From: Aquamicrobium sp.
GTDB taxonomy: Bacteria; Pseudomonadota; Alphaproteobacteria; Rhizobiales; Rhizobiaceae
Length of the DNA stretch: 64,000 bases
Assembly: GCA_019739225.1 (NCBI GenBank)
Contig: JAHHDT010000006.1
Span: forward strand, 253,823-317,822
Direction of reading: 5' to 3'
Shown here: piece after piece, positions 26,136 to 35,030 of the stretch
Layout: every line of letters begins with the position of its first letter
How positions within the stretch are numbered: position 1 is the first letter of the stretch
Notes under the pieces: model-generated
What the model saw: only the letters and a program-made list of their open reading frames with translations
The model's database searches: none
What the model was told of the DNA's origin: nothing
Program-made: the position numbers and the translations under genes

Positions 26136-27797
26136 ATGATCTTCCGCAACCGTGATTTCTCCGATCGACCAATAGCGCTGGAAATCAAGGGCCTGTCCGT
26201 CACCACCGTCGGCGGCAGGACGGAAACGCAGATCCTTTCTTCCATCGACGTGACGATCCGCGACGGGGAGACCGTGTGCCTCGTCGGCGAGTCGGGTTCC
26301 GGCAAGTCGGTCACCTCGCTCGCCGTCATGGGCCTGCTTCCGAAAGGTTCGCTCGCGGTCACCGGCGGGCGCATCGAGCTGGAGGGACAGAACCTTCTCG
26401 ACCTCGATGCCGGAGCCATGCGGGAGATGCGCGCCCGGCGCATCTCGATGATATTCCAGGAGCCGATGACGGCGCTGAACCCGGTGATGACAGTCGGCGC
26501 GCAGATCGAGGAGGTGCTGGACAGCCACACGAGGCTGGGAGCCGGCGAGAAGCGACGGCGCGTCATCGACATCATGGAGCAGGTGCACCTGCCCGACGTC
26601 GAGCGCATCTACGGCTCCTACCCGCACCAGCTTTCCGGTGGCCAACGGCAGCGCATCATGATCGCGATGGCGCTGATTCTCGAACCCAAGCTGCTGATCG
26701 CCGACGAGCCGACAACGGCGCTGGACGTGACGACGCAGAACCAGGTTCTCAAGCTCATCGCCGAATTGCAGGAGCGCCACGGCACGGCCGTGCTCTTCAT
26801 CACGCACGACATGGGTGTCGTGGCCGAGATCGCCGATACCGTCTATGTCATGCGGCATGGCGAGATCGTCGAACATGCGCCGGTGGAAACGCTGCTTCGT
26901 TCGCCCCGCGAGGTCTATACGCGCGAGCTGCTCGCCGCGGTGCCCAGCCTGATCCCGCGCGCGGCACGCGCTGCCCATGACGACGCCCCGGCGCTGGACG
27001 TCAAGGGCCTGACCAAGATCTACGATACGCGCGGCGTCTTCAAGAAAGGCCGGCAGACGCGGGCGGCCGAGAATGTCGATTTCGCAATCGGCCGTGGCCG
27101 CACACTCGGCATCGTCGGAGAAAGCGGATCGGGCAAGTCGACGGTGGCGCGCTGCATCATGCGTCTTATCGATCCCACCGACGGCGAAATCCGGGTGGGG
27201 CAGGCCGACATCGCCAAGCTCGGACGCGCGGCCCTGCAACCACACCGCAAGCATATCCAGATCGTGTTCCAGGACCCGTTCCGGTCGCTCAACCCGCGCT
27301 GGACGATCGGCGACAGCCTCATCGAGGGACTGCTCAATTTCGGCCAGTCGCGCGACGAGGCCCTCAAGCACGCCGGCGAACTGATGGAGCTGGTCGGCCT
27401 GCCGCGCGACGCGCTCAAGCGCTATCCGCATCAGTTCTCGGGCGGCCAGCGCCAGCGCATTGCCATAGCGCGCGCGATCGCGATGCGGCCCGACATCCTC
27501 GTCGCCGACGAGGCCGTGTCGGCGCTGGACGTGTCGGTGCAGGCGCAGGTGCTGAAACTGCTCGACGATCTGCAGGAAAAGCTCGGCATCGCCATTCTCT
27601 TCATAACGCACGACCTGCGGGTGGCCGCGCAGATCTGCGACGAGGTGGTGGTGATGCAGCACGGCCGCATCGTCGAGCACGACACGGCCGAAAACGTGCT
27701 GGGCCGCCCGGCGCACGACTATACGCGGGCGCTCATAGAAGCAGCGCCCGGTCGAAGCTGGGACTTCGCCAATTTCAGGGAACTCGCGACGAACTGA
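26136..27797 (+). CDS. Peptide ABC transporter ATPase, fused DppD-DppF
   Basis: A 553-residue protein with two complete nucleotide-binding domains that energises the two permeases. Domain 1 has Walker A GESGSGKS at 51-58, signature LSGGQRQ and Walker B LLIADEP. Domain 2 has Walker A GESGSGKS at about 328-335, signature FSGGQRQ and Walker B ILVADEA, where the usual Pro is Ala. The oligopeptide-specific C-terminal extension follows domain 1 (about residues 255-280). Operon 2 in this window uses two separate ATPase genes instead. Confidence 0.92.
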   Translation: MIFRNRDFSDRPIALEIKGLSVTTVGGRTETQILSSIDVTIRDGETVCLVGESGSGKSVTSLAVMGLLPKGSLAVTGGRIELEGQNLLDLDAGAMREMRARRISMIFQEPMTALNPVMTVGAQIEEVLDSHTRLGAGEKRRRVIDIMEQVHLPDVERIYGSYPHQLSGGQRQRIMIAMALILEPKLLIADEPTTALDVTTQNQVLKLIAELQERHGTAVLFITHDMGVVAEIADTVYVMRHGEIVEHAPVETLLRSPREVYTRELLAAVPSLIPRAARAAHDDAPALDVKGLTKIYDTRGVFKKGRQTRAAENVDFAIGRGRTLGIVGESGSGKSTVARCIMRLIDPTDGEIRVGQADIAKLGRAALQPHRKHIQIVFQDPFRSLNPRWTIGDSLIEGLLNFGQSRDEALKHAGELMELVGLPRDALKRYPHQFSGGQRQRIAIARAIAMRPDILVADEAVSALDVSVQAQVLKLLDDLQEKLGIAILFITHDLRVAAQICDEVVVMQHGRIVEHDTAENVLGRPAHDYTRALIEAAPGRSWDFANFRELATN

Positions 27798-27823
27798 GCG
27801 TCGCACATGCCAAGGAGACGACC

Positions 27824-28987
27824 ATGCCAAGCCTGCCCCGGATCGAGGAATATGCCGACGAGCTGACCGCCATCAGGCGCGACCTGCACGAGCATCCGGA
27901 GATCGGTTTCGAGGAGACGCGCACGGCGGGCATCGTCGCCGAGAAGCTTCGCGCGTGGGGCATCGAGGTGCATACCGGCATCGGCAAGACCGGTGTCGTC
28001 GGCGTGCTGGAGGGCAAGGGTGGCGGCGGCCGGGCGGTCGGCCTGCGCGCCGACATGGACGCCCTGCCGATGGACGAGGAAACGAACCTGCCGTGGCGCT
28101 CGAAATCGGCAGGTAAGTTCCATGGCTGCGGCCATGACGGTCACACGACCATGCTGCTGGGGGCTGCGCGCTACCTTTCCGAGACGCGGGACTTTTCCGG
28201 CAAGGCGGTTTTCATCTTCCAGCCAGCCGAGGAAGGCCTTGGCGGCGCGCGCGCCATGCTTGCCGACGGGCTTTTCGAGCGGTTTCCCTGCGACGAGGTC
28301 TACGGCATGCACAACAACCCGCTCGCGACCCCCAACAAGGTTGGCGTGAAGCCGGGGCCGGCGATGGCGGGATCGACCTTCTTCGACATCCACGTGAAGG
28401 GTGTGGGCAGCCATGGCGCCATGCCGCACCATTCGAAGGATCCGATCGTCGCGATTACCTCACTGGTGCAGACGCTGCAGTCGATCGTCAGCCGCAACGT
28501 GCCGGCGGTGAAGCCGGCCGTTCTTTCGGTCACGCAGATCCATTCCGGATCGGCCTACAATGTCGTGCCCGACAAGGCGGTGATCTGCGGCACGATCCGC
28601 TATTTCGACGATGAGGTGCGCGATCTCATCCACAAGCGGATCGAGGAGATGTGCGAGGGCTATTCGAAGCTGTTCGGCATCGAGGTGACGGCGGATCTGC
28701 GGCCGATCTTCACCGTGCTGATGAACGACGCCGATCTGAGCGAGGCCTATCTCGACGCGGCTTCCGATATCGTGGGCGCGGACAACATTACCGCCGAGAA
28801 CGAACTGGTGATGGGCAGCGAGGATTTTGCCGACATGCTGAGGGCCGTGCCGGGTGCCTATTGCACCATCGGCCATGGGGGCGACGTGCCGGTTCACAAT
28901 CCGGGTTTCGTCTTTGACGACGCCATTCTTCCGGTGGGCGCCAGCGTCATGGCGCGCATCGTCGAAAAGCGCCTGCCGCTGAGCTGA
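27824..28987 (+). CDS. M20 family amidohydrolase (hippurate hydrolase-like)
   Basis: A 387-residue cytoplasmic metal-dependent amidohydrolase of the M20D group (hippuricase, N-acyl-amino-acid deacylase, IAA-amino acid hydrolase). Ligands and catalytic residues are visible: Cys102 and His104 in GCGHDGHTT, Glu136 and Glu137 in PAEEG, His in the YGMHNNP segment, and GSEDFADM near the C-terminus. It starts 26 nt after the ATPase gene in the same operon, so it probably removes an acyl group from material brought in by this importer. Confidence 0.88.
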   Translation: MPSLPRIEEYADELTAIRRDLHEHPEIGFEETRTAGIVAEKLRAWGIEVHTGIGKTGVVGVLEGKGGGGRAVGLRADMDALPMDEETNLPWRSKSAGKFHGCGHDGHTTMLLGAARYLSETRDFSGKAVFIFQPAEEGLGGARAMLADGLFERFPCDEVYGMHNNPLATPNKVGVKPGPAMAGSTFFDIHVKGVGSHGAMPHHSKDPIVAITSLVQTLQSIVSRNVPAVKPAVLSVTQIHSGSAYNVVPDKAVICGTIRYFDDEVRDLIHKRIEEMCEGYSKLFGIEVTADLRPIFTVLMNDADLSEAYLDAASDIVGADNITAENELVMGSEDFADMLRAVPGAYCTIGHGGDVPVHNPGFVFDDAILPVGASVMARIVEKRLPLS

Positions 28988-29005
28988 GCTTAACATTCGA
29001 GGGCG

Positions 29006-29030
29006 GAACCCCGACGCATCGGCGGGGTTC
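29006..29030 (+). other. Intergenic hairpin between the two M20 genes
   Basis: An 8-bp perfect stem (GAACCCCG 29006-29013, CGGGGTTC 29023-29030) is extended by an outer GGGCG/CGCCC pairing with a bulge. No U tract follows, so it may be a processing or stabilising element rather than a terminator. Confidence 0.45.
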
Positions 29031-29055
29031 GTGCGCCCGTCCGGCGATTCAGCCG

Positions 29056-30204
29056 ATGCCGAAAGACCCATCCATGAACCTCAACGCACTTCCCTTCGAC
29101 AGCGACGCCATGCTTTCCGGGCTCAAACCCTGGATCGAGTGCGAAAGCCCGACATTCGACGCGGCCGCCGTCGACCGGATGATGGACCTTGCCAGCTACG
29201 ATCTGGCGGCCGCAGGCGCCGAGATCGAGCGGATCCCCGGCCGCATGGGTTTCGGCGGCTCCGTCCGCGCGCGGTTTCCGCACAAGGATTTCGGCAGGCC
29301 GGGCATCCTGATCTCCGGCCATCTCGACACCGTCCATCCTGTCGGAACACTCCAAAAGCTGCCTTTCCGTCGCGACGGCAACAAATGCTACGGCCCGGGC
29401 ATCCAGGACATGAAGGGCGGCAATTACGCGGCAGTGGAGGCGATCCGGCAGCTCGCGCTTGCCGGGATCGAAACGCCTCTGCCCGTGACCGTGCTGTTCA
29501 CGCCGGACGAGGAGGTCGGCACGCCTTCCACACGCGAGCTGATCGAGATGGAAGCGCGGAAGAACAAATATGTGCTGGTGCCCGAGCCCGCGCGCCCCGA
29601 CGGCGGCGCGGTGACCGGCCGCTATGCGATCGCGCGCTTCAACCTGAAGACCGAAGGCCGGCCGAGCCATGCAGGTTGGGCGCTGAAGGACGGCCGCTCG
29701 GCGATCGCGTTGATGGCGCGCAAGCTGCTCGAGGTCGAGGCGATGACCAGCGACGACTGCACCTTCTCGGTGGGCGTCATCCATGCCGGCCAGTGGGTCA
29801 ACTGCGTTTCGTCGGTCTGCCACGCGGAAGCCCTGTCGATGGCGAAGCGCCAGGACGATCTCGACCGCGGCGTCGAGGCGATGCTGGCGTTGACGGCGGA
29901 GGAGAACGACGTCCGGTTCGAGGTGACGCGCGGGGTTACGCGACCGGTCTGGGAGCCGGACGCGGGCACCATGGCGCTCTACGAGGTGGGCAAGGCAGTT
30001 GCTGCCGAGATCGGCTTCGACCTGACGCATGGCAGCGCCGGTGGCGGCTCTGACGGAAATTTCACCGGCGCGCTCGGCATCCCGACTCTCGATTCGATCG
30101 GCGTGCGCGGCGCGGGGCTTCACACGCTGGGCGAACATATCGAGGTCGACAGCCTCGCGGAACGGGCGCGGCTGATGGCGGGCCTGCTCGCGCGGCTCAA
30201 GTGA
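29056..30204 (+). CDS. M20 family peptidase (glutamate carboxypeptidase/ArgE-like)
   Basis: A 382-residue zinc hydrolase resembling carboxypeptidase G2 and related M20A enzymes. Metal-site motifs are in place: SGHLDTVHP (His89, Asp91), GPGIQDMKGG with bridging Asp118, and TPDEEVG with Glu152 and Glu153; GSAGGGSDGN is near the C-terminus. The start is uncertain: ATG at 29056 or 29074, neither with a strong ribosome site. It is probably the last gene of the IclR-linked operon. The pair of M20 enzymes suggests sequential trimming of a blocked peptide. Confidence 0.85.
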   Translation: MPKDPSMNLNALPFDSDAMLSGLKPWIECESPTFDAAAVDRMMDLASYDLAAAGAEIERIPGRMGFGGSVRARFPHKDFGRPGILISGHLDTVHPVGTLQKLPFRRDGNKCYGPGIQDMKGGNYAAVEAIRQLALAGIETPLPVTVLFTPDEEVGTPSTRELIEMEARKNKYVLVPEPARPDGGAVTGRYAIARFNLKTEGRPSHAGWALKDGRSAIALMARKLLEVEAMTSDDCTFSVGVIHAGQWVNCVSSVCHAEALSMAKRQDDLDRGVEAMLALTAEENDVRFEVTRGVTRPVWEPDAGTMALYEVGKAVAAEIGFDLTHGSAGGGSDGNFTGALGIPTLDSIGVRGAGLHTLGEHIEVDSLAERARLMAGLLARLK

Positions 30205-30222
30205 CCTGGGCTTGCGTGCCGG

Positions 30223-31692
30223 TCAGATGTCGTCGAGCGGCCAGATCGGGCGTCTGATGTGCCTGTAGGGGCGGACGAAGAAGTTCTTGGTCGACAGCGC
30301 GCCGGTGTCGACCTCGATCACCTTGCGCGCGATCGGCTCGAAGGCGGCGCGGAAATGCTGCATCGACTTGACCACAAGCGTGGACTTGCGGTGCGGGTCC
30401 ACGCCCAGTGACGTGAACTGCGCCAGATCGGTCGCCTGACCGTTGTTGGTGATCACCACGATCTCGACGCCGTCGACCCGCAGCAACGCGCTGAGGCCGT
30501 GGTTGCGCCATGTGCCGCCGCCGATCGGGCCGTAGGCGATGAAGCGGCCGTTGGAGAGCGTCACCACCTCCGCCGTCACATCCAGCGGCGCGCCGCCGAT
30601 GGACGGGTCGACCTTGCCGCCCAGCTTCAGGCGAACCGTGTTGCCGACGCCGGCTTCCTGCGCCTTGCGTGCTGCTTCGGGATCGCAAATGGCATGGAAG
30701 CCGACGTTGCTCAGCCCGGCCTCCAGAATCGCATGAAGCAAAGTCGTCGCGTCGCCATAGGCGCCCGATCCGGGATTGTCGGAATAGTCGGAAATCACCA
30801 GAGGCCTGCCGTCGCTTGACGGCGCGGCCGCTTCGGCAAGCGCCTCCTGCAGCGGCGCGAAGGTGATCGTGGACCAGTGCCGTTCCTGCCAGACATAGTC
30901 CATCAGCTCTTCCGCGATGTCGCCGGCCTGGCTTCGATCCTGTGCAGTGACGGCGATGGAGGGGCCGATGTCGTGAACGTCGGCAGACGAGAAGCCTGCC
31001 TGGACGCTGACGACCAGCGCCTGTCCGGACGCTTCCAGTGCGTCGGCCCGCACAAGCAGTTCCGCCATCGGCTTGGACGTGGTTCGGCCGCCGTCCAGGG
31101 CATAAAGGATCGGTCGACGGGCGATGGCCACCTTGGGCTGGATTTCGCCCCGAAGCGTACGGTCCAGCAAGGCAGCCGCCTGATGCCCGCGCTCATACTG
31201 GTCGATATGTGGGTAGGTGCGATAGGAGATCAGGGCGTCGGCGTTGTCGGCCATGGCCTGTGTCACGGTCGCATGCAGGTCGAGCACGACGACAATGGGG
31301 ATGGATGGCCCGACGGCGGCCCGCATCCGCGCCAGCAATTCGCCTTCGCCGTCGTCATGGCTCTGCGTGGACATGGAGCCGTGGAGGTGCAGGAGGATGC
31401 CGTCCACCTCTCCTGCGGCGGCGATCAGGATCGCGGCAAATTCCTCGAAACATAAGTCCGTTACCCGTCCTGCCGGCGTTGCGCCGGCAACAAGGGGCGT
31501 GACGATCGACCAGTCGAATTTTTCGGCGGCCTCATACCCCGCACCCATGAATGTGTGGGTGCCCCTGAACGCGGCTGAAATCTCATTCTCGAGATAGAGA
31601 GTGCCCTTCTCGAAGCTCGCCCGATCGGTCTTCTGGACGCTGAACGTGTTCGTCTCGTGCATGAATTCGGCGATCAGGACACGTGCTGGCAT
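30223..31692 (-). CDS. M81-family metallopeptidase (MlrC-like), copy 2
   Basis: A 489-residue M81 protein with the same layout as copy 1: HETNTF at His12, LLHLHGSM, VLDLHATV, YPHIDQYE, and the C-terminal ISDYSDNPGSGAYGDATTLL. It is clearly diverged from copy 1 across its length, so it is not a recent duplicate. It lacks a signal peptide. It faces the last M20 gene tail to tail (18 nt) and is divergent from the P1 aminopeptidase across a 224-bp gap. It is on its own transcript, so its regulation differs from copy 1. Confidence 0.85.
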   Translation of the reverse strand: MPARVLIAEFMHETNTFSVQKTDRASFEKGTLYLENEISAAFRGTHTFMGAGYEAAEKFDWSIVTPLVAGATPAGRVTDLCFEEFAAILIAAAGEVDGILLHLHGSMSTQSHDDGEGELLARMRAAVGPSIPIVVVLDLHATVTQAMADNADALISYRTYPHIDQYERGHQAAALLDRTLRGEIQPKVAIARRPILYALDGGRTTSKPMAELLVRADALEASGQALVVSVQAGFSSADVHDIGPSIAVTAQDRSQAGDIAEELMDYVWQERHWSTITFAPLQEALAEAAAPSSDGRPLVISDYSDNPGSGAYGDATTLLHAILEAGLSNVGFHAICDPEAARKAQEAGVGNTVRLKLGGKVDPSIGGAPLDVTAEVVTLSNGRFIAYGPIGGGTWRNHGLSALLRVDGVEIVVITNNGQATDLAQFTSLGVDPHRKSTLVVKSMQHFRAAFEPIARKVIEVDTGALSTKNFFVRPYRHIRRPIWPLDDI

Positions 31693-31916
31693 ATTCAGGG
31701 GGCCTCCGGTGTGGATGATCTTCAGTGTCGGCTGCGAATGGGCAACTATAGCCGGAAGCAGGATTCACGCTCCAGATACCGTTGCGCCAGAGCCCTTCGT
31801 CAAAGGGACGCCGGCGGCTTGATCCTGTGGCGTGAGGGCGTCTGGACCGATGACGTGTCGCCTGCAGCCGCTATAAGGGTGCGCCATGCGGGACAAGAAC
31901 AGAGAACGGGGACGGG

Positions 31917-32951
31917 ATGGCCACTGCACGCGAACTGGGGCTAATGGTCGGCGGGCTGCCCGTGGGCACGGCGAATGCGATCACCGACGTTGCCGGTGTG
32001 GCGGTCGGTCATCGCACGCTGTCGGGTGACGGACTTGCGACAGGCGTCACCGCGATCCTGCCGCATAAAGGCGACCTCTTCCGGCTCAAGCCGCGTGCCG
32101 CGGTCGACGTCATCAACGGTTTCGGAAAATCGGCGGGGCTGATGCAGGTTGCCGAACTTGGCACGATCGAGACGCCGATCCTGCTGACCAATACGTTCGG
32201 GGTGGCCGCCTGCACGCAGGCGCTGATCCGCAGGGCGGTCGCGGCCAACCCGGAGATCGGCCGCAGCACGTCGACCGTCAACGCGCTCGTCTGCGAATGC
32301 AATGACGGCGGGATCAGCGACATTCAGGCGATGGCGGTTATGCCCCACGATGCCGATACGGCGCTGGATGCCGCAAGGCCGGGCGGCTTCGCCCAGGGCG
32401 CAGTCGGCGCGGGGACCGGCATGACCGCGTTCGGCTTCAAGGCCGGCATAGGCACGTCGTCCCGGCTGATGCAGATCGAGGGCGAGGATTTCACGCTGGG
32501 CGCGCTGGTGCTTGCGAATTTCGGGCCGGTGGGACAACTGGTCCTGCCTGACGGACGGCGGCCTGCTCCCGACCGCGATGCCGAGGCGGAAAAAGGCTCG
32601 GTGATCGTCGTTCTGGCCACCGACCTTCCGCTCGGAGACCGGCAGTTGCAGCGTGTGGCGCGCCGCGCAGGCGCGGGACTGGCGCGGCTTGGCGCGTATT
32701 GGGGGCATGGCAGCGGCGATGTTGCCATCTGTTTCACCACCGCAGATCCGGTCGAGCACGCGCCGCAATCCGCTTTCGCTCCGCTGCGGCGGCTCGACGA
32801 TGCGAGGATCGATCTCGCCTTCCGCGCCGCCGCCGAGGCGACGCAGGAAGCCGTTCTGAACGCACTGTGCGAGGCACCGGCAACACGCGGTCGCGACGGC
32901 CGCCTTTACCCCTCGCTTGTCGATTGGCTCAAGGAGAACCCGTTACGATGA
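31917..32951 (+). CDS. P1 family aminopeptidase (DmpA/BapA type)
   Basis: A 344-residue N-terminal-nucleophile hydrolase. DmpA of Ochrobactrum anthropi (L-aminopeptidase/D-Ala-esterase) and the beta-peptidyl aminopeptidases belong here. The precursor cleaves itself between Gly and Ser; the matching site is Gly227-Ser228 in EKGSVIVVLATD, with Ser228 the expected nucleophile. The N-terminal part has GVTAILPHKG and FGKSAGLMQVAELG, and the GHGSGDVAICFTT loop lies downstream of the nucleophile. The start ATG follows GGGGACGGG. Its stop overlaps the start of the M55 gene (ATGA), coupling the two peptidases. Confidence 0.88.
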   Translation: MATARELGLMVGGLPVGTANAITDVAGVAVGHRTLSGDGLATGVTAILPHKGDLFRLKPRAAVDVINGFGKSAGLMQVAELGTIETPILLTNTFGVAACTQALIRRAVAANPEIGRSTSTVNALVCECNDGGISDIQAMAVMPHDADTALDAARPGGFAQGAVGAGTGMTAFGFKAGIGTSSRLMQIEGEDFTLGALVLANFGPVGQLVLPDGRRPAPDRDAEAEKGSVIVVLATDLPLGDRQLQRVARRAGAGLARLGAYWGHGSGDVAICFTTADPVEHAPQSAFAPLRRLDDARIDLAFRAAAEATQEAVLNALCEAPATRGRDGRLYPSLVDWLKENPLR

Positions 32952-33745
32952 AGATCTTCATTTCCGCCGACATCGAAGGCACGGCCGGCATAAACCACTG
33001 GGACGAGACGATCCACGGACATGCCGACTGGCCTGAATATCGTGCCCTGATGACCGCCGAAGTGCTGGCCGCATGCGAGGGCGCGCGAGCTGCTGGCGCA
33101 ACCGAAATCGTGATCAAGGACGCGCATGACAGCGGCCGCAACCTGCTCGTCGAACGCCTGCCCGACGATGTGCGGATCGTGCGCAACTGGTCGGGCCATC
33201 CGGACGGCATGATGTTCGGCCTGGACGAGAGCTTCAGCGCCGCCCTCTATACCGGCTACCATTCCAAGGCGGGCACGGAGGACAATCCGCTTGCCCACTC
33301 GTTCAACCTGAAAATCTCGCGCCTGCTGCTGAACGGCGAGGTGGCGTCCGAGTTTACCATCAACGCCCTTTGCGCGGCGCTCTACGGCGTGCGGTCGGCG
33401 TTTATTGCCGGAGACGCCGGCATCTGCGCAGACGCGCGCGCGATGGTTGCGAGCATGAAGACGGTCGAAACGCTGTTCGGCGCCGGGCCTGCCTCCAATT
33501 CCATTGCGCCGGCGCGATCCTGCCGCTTGATCCGTGAAGGGGTCGAAGCCGCTCTGACAGCCGACGCGGGCAGCATTCCCTCGACGGAGGGACCGTGGGA
33601 GGTGGTCGTGGAATTCGTGAACCCCGTCAATGCCTACCAGTCGCGTTGGTATCCGGGCGCGAGGGAGCATGGTCCGCGGGCTGTGGCCTTCGAGGCACGG
33701 GAGTTCTTCGATATCCTGCGCGCCCTGCGGTTCATCAAGGGTTGA
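32948..33745 (+). CDS. M55 family D-aminopeptidase (DppA-like)
   Basis: A 265-residue zinc aminopeptidase related to Bacillus subtilis DppA, which releases D-amino acids from the N-terminus of peptides such as D-Ala-D-Ala. The expected zinc ligands are present: Asp8 and Glu10 in SADIEGTAG, His60 in KDAHDSG, and His105 in GYHSKAG; a further His117 lies in LAHSFN. It is coupled to the P1 aminopeptidase by a 4-nt overlap and converges on the LysR gene with about 11 bp overlap. The pairing of two enzymes with D- or beta-residue specificity is strong evidence for use of unusual peptides. Confidence 0.88.
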   Translation: MKIFISADIEGTAGINHWDETIHGHADWPEYRALMTAEVLAACEGARAAGATEIVIKDAHDSGRNLLVERLPDDVRIVRNWSGHPDGMMFGLDESFSAALYTGYHSKAGTEDNPLAHSFNLKISRLLLNGEVASEFTINALCAALYGVRSAFIAGDAGICADARAMVASMKTVETLFGAGPASNSIAPARSCRLIREGVEAALTADAGSIPSTEGPWEVVVEFVNPVNAYQSRWYPGAREHGPRAVAFEAREFFDILRALRFIKG

Positions 33746-34682
33746 CGCCGGCCCGGATCTGCTCGGCTGCCTTCCACATCGTCTCGACCGGCTTCGTCCG
33801 GTTGGTGTAGTGGCGATAGAGGCGGATCTCGAGATCGAGGTGCCAGTCGTCGGTCGCGGTGGCGACGACCAGCCGTTCGTCGGCCAGTTCCTCGGCGACA
33901 AGGCTTTCTGGCAGCCAGCTCAGGCCGAACCCGGTCATGGCGACGTTCTTCAGGCCGGCGCTGATGGTGTTTTCATGTACCGTGCGACGCGCGAAGGGCG
34001 GGCGCTTGGCCAGAAGATGCCCCAGTGCGATCCCGAAAAAGGATGCATAGCCGTAGGAGAGGCAGGGCACCACGAGTTCGCCGGAGACGGCGCGGTCGAG
34101 TATGCCGGCACCCTTGTGAAGCGCGCCGAAGATGCGAACCTCCGGCGCCGCGACCGGGATCAGCCGGTCATGTCCGATGGTCAGATGCTCGAACTTGGCC
34201 CGGTCGAGGCGAAGCGGCACCTCGGGGTGGGCATAGGTGAGGAACAGGTCCGCGTCTTCCGTGACCATCGCTTCGACATTGGCTTCGATCCCGCCCCGAT
34301 CGGGAATGAAGGACGTGCCGAGCGGGCCGGCCACCGCCTCCAGCCGCCCAAGCCATTCGGGAAAGAAGGTCAATGTGAGCGTGTGGAGAGCCGCGATGCG
34401 CACGAGGCGCGCGCCCGGCGATGGCCGCAGCGTCTCGCGTATCGCATAAAACGTCCGGATGGTTTCCTGCGCCACGGGCAGAAAACTGCGGCCTTCCGAG
34501 GTCAGTTGGGCAGGTACGGTGGTGCGGGTGATGAGGGTGGCGCCCAGCCATGATTCGAGCTGCCTGATGCGGCGGCTGAAGGCCGACTGCGTGACATTTC
34601 GCAGTTCCGCGGCACGAGAAAAACTCGAAGCCTCGGCCAGGGCCACGAAATCTTCGAGCCACTTTATTTCCAACGCTGGCAT
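33735..34682 (-). CDS. LysR-family transcriptional regulator
   Basis: A 315-residue regulator. The N-terminal helix-turn-helix (about residues 3-62) reads IKWLEDFVALAEASSFSRAA and then VTQSAFSRRIRQLESWLGATL; the rest is the periplasmic-binding-like effector domain. The start at 34682 is the best fit to the family N-terminus, although its ribosome site is poor. It is divergent from the amidohydrolase-ABC operon 2 across 348 bp, where a T-N11-A-type dyad lies 63 nt upstream. The likely target is operon 2, its own gene, or both. The effector is unknown. Confidence 0.85.
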   Translation of the reverse strand: MPALEIKWLEDFVALAEASSFSRAAELRNVTQSAFSRRIRQLESWLGATLITRTTVPAQLTSEGRSFLPVAQETIRTFYAIRETLRPSPGARLVRIAALHTLTLTFFPEWLGRLEAVAGPLGTSFIPDRGGIEANVEAMVTEDADLFLTYAHPEVPLRLDRAKFEHLTIGHDRLIPVAAPEVRIFGALHKGAGILDRAVSGELVVPCLSYGYASFFGIALGHLLAKRPPFARRTVHENTISAGLKNVAMTGFGLSWLPESLVAEELADERLVVATATDDWHLDLEIRLYRHYTNRTKPVETMWKAAEQIRAGVNP

Positions 34683-35030
34683 CCCTTCTGTCGGCGGCAC
34701 TATCGGTGCTCGCAGGAGCGGCGACAACAACGTCGCGCATCTATTATGCTAATTTTGCATAGTCATTTGCCAAAAGCGAATTTGCCAAGCAGGAGTCGGG
34801 GTCCCACTGTTGCCCCTGAACGCAAGGGGCGCGATAAGATGCCCCGCGACAGATGCAGAAGAGCGGGGAATGCATGTACGGACCGGTCGAGGATCGGTGG
34901 GGATCCATCCGGTGTCGCGTGACACGGGGCAGTGAAGCCAACCAAAATCCGTCTACAGCATCTCGGCAGGTTGCCGCGGTGATCCCTTGCTTTGATCCGA
35001 CGCCGCGGGCGTCCACTCTCGGAGGCTTGC
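34683..35030. other. 348-bp divergent intergenic region (LysR / amidohydrolase operon)
   Basis: It holds the dyad at 34745-34761, a direct repeat ATTTGCCAA at 34765-34773 and 34780-34788 (15-bp period), and GGGGC/GCCCC pairing further along. No gene with a plausible ribosome site was found; short open frames here look random. The length suggests a long 5' leader or several regulator sites for the amidohydrolase operon. Confidence 0.5.
34745..34761. promoter_or_regulatory. Candidate LysR-type operator
   Basis: A perfect inverted repeat TATGC-N7-GCATA containing the T-N11-A signature of LysR binding sites, in an AT-rich patch 63 nt upstream of the lysR start. This is the expected place for an autoregulatory site shared with the divergent operon. 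Confidence 0.55.

Noticed and set aside
25242-27830. An 862-codon open frame on the minus strand
   Set aside because: It lies antisense to the permease and ATPase genes, which have clear motifs. Its translation is rich in Arg, His and Asp without any domain, a common by-product of high-GC codon bias.
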